Assembly (NCBI GenBank): GCA_003254885.1
Contig: QANT01001948.1
Location: 1-29,182 of the forward strand
Length of the DNA: 29,182 bases
Reading direction: 5' to 3'
From: Purshia tridentata
Lineage: Eukaryota; Streptophyta; Magnoliopsida; Rosales; Rosaceae
Shown here: positions 1 through 8,462 of the stretch, one piece after another
Numbering within the stretch: the stretch's first letter is position 1
Layout of the letters: each line of letters opens with the position of its first letter
The notes under the pieces: model-generated
Database searches by the model: none
What the model was told of the DNA's origin: nothing
The model's input: only the letters and a program-made list of their open reading frames with translations
Translations under genes and position numbers: made by a program

Positions 1-432
1 TTTTTTATTATATAATATAAATGGATATTATCATTCATTATTTCAAATTAAAAAAATATAAAATTAGATAATCTTGAATGTTTTAATTAAATATGTCTGA
101 ACAGATATTATCTTTCATTTTTAAAATTAATTCATATTGATTATTTTAATTTTAAGAGATAATCTGAGTCAAAATTTTAAAAAGTCTATTTTTTGGACCT
201 CAGTCTAAAAAATTGGATTTAAGTATTAATTTAAATTTCTATATGGTTTCAGTCTAAATGATCTTTCAAAATTGGACCTATTTCTAATTATTCCTTTTAA
301 TTAAGGTAAGACTGGGACTTGGAACTAGAGAAGTTGAGAGTGTGAAGAAGCTTTGTGAATAGTGATGGATCGGTGAAAACACAGAGACTTTGAAACGGAG
401 CCAGATCGAGAGCTCACCGTGAGAGAGAATCA
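1..432. other. AT-rich intergenic sequence and 5' leader of the TMX2-like gene
   Basis: No coding signal is seen. The first 300 bases are strongly AT-rich. From about 310 the composition becomes purine-rich and less AT-rich, as expected of a plant 5' leader. A minimal upstream ORF (M-D-R-stop) lies at 365-376, before the main ATG at 433. I could not identify a convincing TATA box. Confidence 0.5.
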
Positions 433-2662
433 ATGGACAATACGCAGAGAAAACCAGTGGAATGGTTAAACTTTATGGTCTCAGAGCCATTTTACTTGCT
501 CCATTTCTTGGCTTTCTTCTCCTACTTCGTCCTTCGCACCTCCATAGCCCAAGTCCTCTCTCCGCAAATCACCCATCTCCTCCTTCACCGAGTAACTCTC
601 TCTCTCTCTTTCTCTCTCTCTCTCTGCATTTTCGTTGCTAATACAACTATCTTGATTCATACATTTGACCATCTTTATTTGTTTGTAGGAAATTCAAGCG
701 CTTTTGGCATTTGGTCTCTTGGCTGCCTTCAAGGTTTGGACTTGTTCAGCATTTGATATTGAATTGTTGATTGTGTGTGTGTTTCAGTCTTTGTGCTTCA
801 AATTAGAGTAAAACCCATGCTTTTTTTTGTACATTTCACTATTATTTCAATTTCTATGTTTTACTCGCAACAGATGGTGAGGGAAGAAACTTGGGAGGGA
901 TTTATTTGTGATACCCTCTTCTTTGCAAAGGTGAGCAAACAAATTCATCTCCACCACTTATTGGTCTTAACCATCACTACAACAATTCATTGGTTATATT
1001 ATGACATATGGAGCAGATAATCAACAAAAAATTGTTATCAACAAACAAAATCACAATATTGTACTTCTAACATCAAATTCCATTGTTTGCCATCTCCTAG
1101 TTCTGACTTGAGGTTTATTTTTCAGCTCTTTCTTATTGGCCTTACTTTAATACTGGATTATCACTTGACACTTTGGTACATAGTGGTATTTATAGGTGGG
1201 TATCCCTCAAATCGTCCTTTTTTCTGTGGTGAAATATATTTTGATCCAAATGCACGTTTATTATGGTTTTCTTTTCTGCAGTGATATATATTTTCACACA
1301 ACAACCTGCCTTTCAAAGATTAGGTATTCAACAAATCATATCTGTCTTTGTTTCCGTCCCAGTTTTCCCCTGTGTGCAAGATGCAAATTATGTACTACAA
1401 GTTTGGCTTGCTATGCAATGTACTTAAAATTGTTGGTCAATTTCCATTTTTACAAATTCTCCTAGGTACTTCTTGCAAATTAACACCATTGCAGTTGGAA
1501 AGCCAGCTGACTGAAGGGAGCACATCAAAACTTTGGCTGGTTTGTTGCACAGACTTTTTTCAGGATTTTTTAAATCTGAGAATATCCAAGTAGCTTTACA
1601 AAAACAGTTAAATGTTAGAGTTCTTTTTCTTTATATATTTAATGTGACATAATTTTGGCAGGTTGAATTTCGTGCTGCATATTCTCCTGCTTGCATACGC
1701 TCAAGTAGCTGCTTTCCTGAGCTCTCAATTACGTATGTTTCTCATCTAATAAATGCTCATTAACTAGAGAGAGAGAGAGAGAGAGAGATTTGAAGATATA
1801 TTTCTGGCCGTTGTGATCATTTTAAATATTACTTCTTCAAAGTATTTTTGTAGTTATTCTTAGTTAATACTGATTGTTATTTTTTTGGGGTCAGATAGTT
1901 ATTACTGAATTTTGTGATTGCTCATAAATCCTATTGACAGATATTCGAACAAAAGCTTTTCTTTTGGAATAGTTGACCTTGGACTGTTCCCAAATGCTGC
2001 AGAATATTTTGGAATATCTCTTTCTGGTAAATGAATTTGTATTAAAAATGCTAAACTTGATTTCCCTATTTCCTTTAGATTTATCGATTACTTTCAGATC
2101 GACAGCTATATGATAATATATATAAAATTTTCTCTAAGACGAATGCATTTGTTTTTTTTTTACGGATAACTATCACTGAGTGCTCGGCACCGCCCCGTTT
2201 TTTAGGGTACATGGTGCACGTTCACCTTATACCCTACTAGGGTGTAAATGAGGCTTGAGGAAAAAAAGCAAAAATGTACAACCAAGCACTCAGTGCCTGC
2301 ATCTGTTAAAAAAAAAATTGCGGATGTCCTACAAAGAGAATTTATGTATATATATGTAGACACTGCTAAGCACTTCATATTGAGACTATGTACTTGCAGG
2401 CAGCATGAGCCAACTGCCTACATATGTCTTATTCATGCACGGAGCCGAAGTTGCTCGCTATCCAGAGTTAGATTTTGAAACCAAAGCTTCTCGTCCGCCA
2501 ATAACTAAGGTCTGAACAAATTAATTGGCAAGATTTTGAATCAAAAGCTTCTCATTCATGAGAATTACTTCATTTATGGGCTGATTGTTTGTTTTGCAGA
2601 GATTTCTTTCGGCGTATTTTAAGCTTGATAGGCACCTTCTTGAGTATGTCAATGGCAAATAG
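433..2662 (+). CDS. TMX2-like thioredoxin-related transmembrane protein
   Basis: Ten exons join in frame to 258 aa: 433-591, 689-733, 874-930, 1126-1195, 1282-1323, 1466-1539, 1662-1732, 1941-2026, 2400-2509, 2600-2662; every junction is GT-AG. The product resembles thioredoxin-related transmembrane protein 2 (TMX2), an ER-membrane protein with a thioredoxin fold facing one side. The N-terminal half (about residues 18-125) is a series of hydrophobic segments; the C-terminal part (about 140-250) is thioredoxin-like, starting VEFRAAYSPAC and containing the expected Leu-Pro cis-proline near 207-208. The active-site position reads SPAC (157-160), so only one cysteine remains of the usual CxxC, and classical disulfide exchange is doubtful. 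A second Cys lies at about 166. The C-terminus (EYVNGK) is not a KKxx ER-retrieval signal. Family assignment comes from the spliced protein as a whole; the precise redox role is inferred. Confidence 0.85.
597..625. repeat. CT microsatellite in intron 1 of the TMX2-like gene
   Basis: A CT dinucleotide run with a single TTT interruption starts a few bases after the exon 1 donor site (592). It is probably length-variable and lies inside the intron. Confidence 0.9.
1766..1788. repeat. GA microsatellite in intron 7 of the TMX2-like gene
   Basis: An uninterrupted GA dinucleotide run lies between exon 7 (ending 1732) and exon 8 (starting 1941). Confidence 0.9.
2152..2317. mobile_element. MITE-like inverted-repeat element in intron 8 of the TMX2-like gene
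   Basis: About 166 bp with mirror-symmetric arms centred at about 2234.5. The outer ends are poly-T (2152-2161) and poly-A (2308-2317). The strongest arm is CACTGAGTGCTCGG at 2174-2187, whose inverted partner at 2282-2295 differs at one base. The stretch between poly-T and this arm is also partly complementary. An inner imperfect palindrome occupies 2204-2235. No ORF is present, so any transposition would have depended on proteins supplied elsewhere. I see no clear target-site duplication, so superfamily is undetermined. It is more GC-rich than the flanking intron. Confidence 0.6.
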
Positions 2663-3048
2663 TTACTTGACATTGGTGCATACTAAACTTTTTTCATATC
2701 AGTGCTTCCAATTTTGTTTCCTCTCTGTATATGTCTATATCTTTGAGGTGTAAAGGACATGTATTGATGTTTAAATACTTTTCCCTCATTTTACATGCAA
2801 GACGTTAGGATTTTTTCAGTTCTGCTTGATTTTGTGTATGTTAATGAATATATTTTAGAACCAGCTTCATGAATCCAACTCAGAATCTTTTAGAATTCTG
2901 ATAAATCTTGTATTTTGTCTAAACTATAGATATAGATTGCAACCTAAAAGGTTATTTGCTCATAATATCTACTAGGAAACCATCACATGATTATGACAAC
3001 AGATTATCAGTGCAACTACCTCGATAAGAGCAGTTTCCATTTCCTTTA

Positions 3049-3092
3049 AACAGAATAGAGGCTTTGGCCCAAAAAAAAACAGAATAGAGGCT
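3049..3092. repeat. Short tandem duplication (29-bp period)
   Basis: The 15-mer AACAGAATAGAGGCT occurs at 3049-3063 and again at 3078-3092, separated by a short sequence ending in an A-run. It looks like a slippage or repair duplication. Confidence 0.8.
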
Positions 3093-3724
3093 ATCCTTGG
3101 TGTTGGACTTTGGTTTGGGCCCATCTCCTATGTTGGGTAAGCATAGCAACGTCGTTATGAATCATGATACTTGGCCCAGTTCCATTCTTTGTTTTGTTTT
3201 GGTTTGACGGCCAGTTCCAGTCTAGTAATTTAAGAGAGGCTGCCAATTTGGTATTAGAATCAAAGAAAATTTTTTCAAAAAATTACTAATTTTGTCATTT
3301 GTACTAATCAAATAATTACAAAAAATCAATCTCTGGCCAGCGATGGCTGATTGAGGGTGGTATGTGACTTGATATGTTCTCAGAATGACATGACTTGAAC
3401 ATCATACCCAAGGCAAAGGAGGTTTTGCAGGATGATATGATATGGGGCGGTGATGAGTAAGCAGATTAGGCAGCTAGTGCTTAAAGTCAAAACAGTGACA
3501 TTTTTGGAGCGCCACGTCAGAGGTGCAGTGGGGCCAGTGAATGAGATGAGACTAATAAAAGAAAAGAAAACCCGAGATTGGCGTCTCATTAATAATAAAT
3601 AAAGTAGCGCCGCCGAATATTCTCTTCTCCTTTAAAATTTAAAAATCCGGCGAGAGAGATATGGTGCATTTATGATTGTGATGTGAGTGATGGGCGATAG
3701 CCGATGAGAATATGAAATCAGATG

Positions 3725-3742
3725 GTGATGATGATGATGATG
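3725..3742. repeat. GAT trinucleotide microsatellite
   Basis: A short pure GAT/TGA run in non-coding sequence. It creates a spurious His-rich ORF on the minus strand. Confidence 0.8.
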
Positions 3743-6251
3743 GATAGGGGGGATTGGCCCCACCGTCTCAATTTGTAAGGTAATGAATAATGTACGCCGC
3801 TGGGTGGCTGTGGACCCCATCATCCATATGGTAGTTGTCGGGTCACGCTTAGAGGCCACCCACTTTACTCACACCTCCATTTACTTGTGCTTTGCGATGT
3901 ACCCCAAAATTTCTTCACAAATTTGTAAATGTTGTGCTACCCAGCTGCTGTGCTTCGCGTGCTTTTCTTTCTTTATAATTTACATAAATTATAGGCCAAA
4001 TAGGCAGGCAGGGACTGAGGCACATTGCATGTGTGAATTTTCATCTGTTGTTATATATAAAAGTGTGAGACTCGAAATCGCGACAAAAAAGATGTGGCAG
4101 AGTATGCATGAGTGGTGGGATTAACTGGGAGGTAAAAGTGAAAGATGTAATTAATTGGGGGCCCACTACGCAAATTGCGATCCAAGTAAAAATGAGTGAG
4201 TGAGACAAAGGAGACAGAGTTGCGTCGTGTCACAGTAAAGGGAGGACTAGTGAAAGTCCGTTACGTTGACGAAGCTATGAAATGAAACTCACGCTTCCCA
4301 ATAACCAAAGAGAATGTCACTCATATCAGTCTCTGAATCTCTGACAATATGACACACCGAAAGATAGCGACACGCGTTCTGTTCCTAGTGGTCCCTCTCC
4401 CCCTGGTCCCACATACCACATTACATTACCACCCCTTGTCTATCTTCAATTCTTCTACTCAACTCTCTGCTCTTTAATCTTTATCTTCTCCATGTGTTAC
4501 TGGGTTTGTGGTCCTTCGCAACTCACTCACTCACTTCCCAACTCGGTCCAATGAAAACACACAACTGTATCAATATCATCACCACCATTCATGTCACTTT
4601 TGAATATTTGTCATGCATGTACCAAGTATCAAATAATATAATGCTCCTCACTCCAATTCCTAGGTGGGAATTGTGGAATGATTTTTTCATATTCTTTTAT
4701 ATCAAGTTTTAAATATTAATAATTATACTCGTTTTATAATTTAAACGAATTAATAAACTACTTAACATGTTATATTGTGTTACAGTCACACAATAAATTA
4801 TCAAATAACAGTTATAGTAAGGGCTCGTTAATTAGTGACAAATCACTGGCTAGTTTTTTCACCCAACATGACAAACGCTTGTCTACGTCTTACGTTCAAA
4901 GACAACAAAATAATGTTGATCACTATGTAAGAAGGGTCGTTCGTTTAGTGAACCACACTTATCCCAATTGTAACTACAGTTATAACATTATAACTACATT
5001 GTATAATCTCAATGGAAAATACTAACTTTAACTCTTAAGCCTATATATAAAATTCATAAAACATATTTAAATAATTATTATTAGCATCCCAAATATTAAG
5101 TTTTAAGTAGAAAACTAAAGAGAAGAATTAATGTAATGTAATTTAACGTGGCTATCGCGTTTTCCTTGACCGGCGCGTGGGAAAAGAATATGGGATTCTT
5201 ATTTCCGAAGAAACAAAAAAAGGCAGAAAAATAAAAAATGGTAAACAAGAGGTGGCTGGTGAAGAGCACGTTGCAAAGCAGAGGGCGAGTCTTCGCTCTT
5301 AATCACGCGTGCGGGTCCACATCTTTCTGGGCCCACTCGTGTGGACCACACACCCCAGATATGGTCTGCTGGCGTCAAACCCACGCTACACACCACTCGA
5401 CACTTGTCAACCTATGACAGGGCCAAAAAACCACCAACAACAACAAAAAACTTAATAAAATCCACATATCTTTGGTGGCACGCTTTCTCTATCCTACGGC
5501 CGGATGTGGCGGGGTATGCCAGCCCTTTACCAGCCCACTTGCTACCGTCACAGCCGTTGACATAATGTAAAAAATTTAAGATGAAAAACCAAAATTCAAA
5601 ACACTTGGCTTTAAATTTCTTTTTGGGTTAGGTTAGGCCATTGATATTGTTGCACAATGCCCTACTTATCTTTTAAGCTTACATTAGGACATGGAAAAGC
5701 TTTTAGGCTCTTGCAATTTAATATATACAATGGGCCCAAAAAGCGTATGACATTAAGGGAAAAATTAGTAATTGAATATTTAAGTCTATCTTAAGGATAT
5801 GGAAAATTGTTATAATCAAACACATCCACTTAAGTTGGTCTGCCATTAATTAGTTTAACCAATCACATAGCAAAGAATATACATATGGGTTTTATTTTAA
5901 TTATTTACTTTTTTTTCCTTTCTAGTGACGGCCAACTTTGAGGAGTGGACAATGTGAGGTTTGAAAATTGATGTTATTTGAGAGACCACCATTCATCATT
6001 GACTTGGAAAATAATTGTGAAATTGTATGTATTGACTTGTTTACTCTAGAAAAAATATGGTGGAAAAAGTAATGTGTACATCCTTTGTGAAGGGTCCTAA
6101 AAAAGTGGCACAATTGGTCTTTCGGAAATTTGGGTGTGTCAACTTTTACCTAAGACAATATAATTATATGCAAAATTTCAACCCATTTGTGACCTTATTT
6201 GTCATAAAACTAATCAACCAAAGCTAGCCAAGACCGAAGTTAACAAAGGAT

Positions 6252-6455
6252 CAATATATATATAGCTAATATATAATCATTCCGTCTTTCTTTTCTAATA
6301 ACGATCATTTCTAAATATATGATAATTAACTTAAATATTTGAGATGAATGTTCAATATATATATATATAGCTAATATATAATCACTCCATCTTCCTTTTT
6401 TAATAACGATCATTTCTAAATATATATGATAACTTAAAATTTTAAGATGAATGTT
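6252..6455. repeat. Two-copy tandem duplication, ~101/103 bp units
   Basis: Copy 1 spans 6252-6352 and copy 2 spans 6353-6455. Both begin CAATATATA, contain the shared block AATAACGATCATTTCTAAAT and end GATGAATGTT. They differ by scattered substitutions and small indels in TA runs, so the duplication is not very recent. A GATCAATAT sequence begins copy 1 and recurs directly after copy 2. Confidence 0.85.
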
Positions 6456-7173
6456 GATCAATATGGTATCAGAAAAATGCCGAATACATTTTTATTTTTA
6501 ATATAACCGAGACTACTATGTACCGTACATATAAGAACTCAAAATAACATTTGTTTACAATTTTACAAGTATGATCACATAAAATAGGGGTTTCATCAAT
6601 CTTTTTTTTTAATTACAAGAGAGGGAGAAGGGTTCGATGAAGCTTTTATCCTTGGCCAACTAGGTCAAACCTAATTTGAGGGGGGTCTCATCACTTATGT
6701 GTCATTGACAAGTAAATAAGTAGTAAATACTTGAGTTTCTAATGAAATTTTTTAGGTGCTTATAACAAAAACGTTTAACACAAATTCCAAAAAAAATAAT
6801 TGAATTGGTAGCATGATTAGCATCAAAATGTCTTCATGTTAGTTAACCTATAGTGACGATCGACAGTAATTGTTTGGTAGGAATGTAAGATTGTATTGAC
6901 CGCAATTGCGCTTGTTTAGCAAGTATTGAATCAGAGTTGCTAACTTGCTATGGATCGATAGAATTAGGCAAAATTAGTTATATATGGACTTTTTTGTTTT
7001 CTCTATTTTATAAGCTTTTACTCAAACATATACAAGTTGTATAATTATTTTCTAATTAGAAAGCCATTCGTTGGACACTTGTACGAGCATGACACAGGTC
7101 TCAAAATAATTGAAAAATCTACGACAACTTGCAATCTTGCATTGGTTGACAGCCAAAGCTGCTTAATTGTAGC

Positions 7174-7181
7174 TATATATG

Positions 7182-7216
<35 letters not shown>
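7174..7216. repeat. Compound AT/GT microsatellite
   Basis: An AT dinucleotide run passes directly into a GT run. Repeat-derived ORFs on both strands here are not genes. Confidence 0.9.
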
Positions 7217-7613
7217 TTTTGTATGTATATTTTTATGCCATGCATGCATGGAAGCATTATGATGATGATGAGATCGAGGGAAAGTAGGTGATGGCATGAG
7301 AAAATGAGACCGCATGCGAAAGCCCATATAATTTTGTCCTCGATCTCTATAGCTGATCTTGTTTTCACATTGATGGACCATTACCAGTTACCCATTATAT
7401 ATTTTTGACTTCATTTTGGCATCGAAATTTGGTGGATCCAAATCAGCTTACCATGACGGAATGCATGGTATATATGCCTAGACTCCATGCAGATGATGAT
7501 AATATTGATGAGCGAGTATGTGCAGGAGGGTATTTACGTCTGACAACCTAGCCAGGTCGCGCAGAATCCTTACAACTTACGTACGCGCCGTGCATGAAAG
7601 TGTGGATGGCATT

Positions 7614-7620
7614 AATATAT
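7614..7620 (+). promoter_or_regulatory. Possible TATA box of the HD-Zip III gene
   Basis: An AATATAT motif lies about 850 bases upstream of the start codon, just before purine-rich sequence that looks like a plant 5' leader. If used, transcription would start near 7645. Many other AT-rich stretches exist nearby, so this is a weak call. Confidence 0.25.
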
Positions 7621-7644
7621 GCTTTCAGATTAATATTGCAGAGA

Positions 7645-8462
7645 CGAGCTAATAGAGTCTGATAGATTGAGAAAAAAGAAAAAGAAAAAAAGAAAGAGAA
7701 AGTCAGAGACAGAGTTTTAGTGTTGGAAAGTGCCGAACAAACCAGTGCAAGAAAGAAAAGCAGCGGCAGCAGCAAAAGCAACAGCAACAACAAAAGAGAG
7801 AAAATGATGTGAAAACAAGAAATTATATGGTCGGTTATTCTTCTTCTTCTTCTCTGTCTGGTATTATGGGGTTTCTTTTATAATTAACCCATATTTCAAT
7901 CTTACTCTTCTTTACCATTAAAAACCTTTCCTTTATTTCCTCTGTCATATATATATAATGATAAAATCATACCTAGCATAGTAAAAAATCTACAAAGTTT
8001 CTCAGCTGTATGACAGACTTGACTTGACAGTACCCAACCAAGTCTTCTTGAGCTCATACATACGTCAGTTTTTAAGTTTCATAGCATGATTGAGAGGTTT
8101 CAAGAAAGGCAGCTCCTGATACTCAAATTCTAAACACAGAGCCAAAGAGGGTTATTGGTTGTAAATTAAGGACCAGAAGATCTGAAGAAAGCAGCTCAAA
8201 GTTGGTGCCATAACGATGGTGATGAACTAGCTAGCTAGATAGCCAGTAGCTACTCCATCAATTAATGAAACAACACGTTCAGCGACTTCCTAGCTTCTGG
8301 GCACCATCAACAAAATCTTCTTAGCCAACCGAAACGGTAAGTGGGTCTAATTACTCGATCAATATTCAATTTGAATTTGTTGAATATTTGTTGCTCCTTT
8401 TTTATGGTTGAGCTTACAGATCGATCCATCCACCCATGCAATATAGTGAGGGGGAGGAGGGT
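7645..8462 (+). promoter_or_regulatory. Probable long 5' leader of the HD-Zip III gene, with several uORFs
   Basis: This stretch is purine-rich with CAA/AGC repeats, typical of long plant leaders. It contains several upstream ORFs: M-M-stop at 7804-7812, an 18-codon ORF at 7827-7883, a 15-codon ORF starting at 8086, and a 19-codon ORF at 8265-8324 that ends 12 bases before the proposed leader-intron donor. Extent is inferred from composition; the transcription start is not known. A GAGACA (inverted TGTCTC auxin-response core) lies at 7706-7711, which may be chance. Confidence 0.45.
8337..8419 (+). other. Probable 5'UTR intron of the HD-Zip III gene
   Basis: A good donor (ACG|GTAAGT at 8337) and acceptor (TTACAG ending 8419) bound an 83-base AT-rich segment directly upstream of the start codon. 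Splicing would join the uORF-containing leader to the coding exon. Confidence 0.5.

Larger units (their letters stand above)
2663..7600. other. Intergenic region between the TMX2-like and HD-Zip III genes
   Basis: About 5 kb with no supportable gene. ORFs here are short, lack family resemblance and are interrupted by simple repeats. It holds the 3' flank of the TMX2-like gene, a 29-bp tandem duplication (3049-3092), a GAT run (3725-3742), a GC-richer patch (about 5150-5570), a ~100-bp tandem duplication (6252-6455) and an AT/GT microsatellite (7174-7216). The last ~500 bases, with many CATGCA motifs, are presumably the distal promoter of the HD-Zip III gene. Confidence 0.6.

Noticed and set aside
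3632..3859. Minus-strand ORF with a poly-His run
   Set aside because: The His run comes from the GAT microsatellite, and the rest is low-complexity.
4777..5565. Short + strand ORFs (82 and 74 codons)
   Set aside because: No family motif, no splice-compatible extension and no evident promoter; they are consistent with chance.
7037..7381. Overlapping ORFs on both strands around the AT/GT microsatellite
   Set aside because: They translate simple repeats (Tyr-Ile, His-Thr runs), and neither frame shows conserved protein character.
7548..7793. Minus-strand ORF with Leu and Ser/Phe runs
   Set aside because: It is antisense to the purine-rich leader of the HD-Zip III gene; composition explains it.
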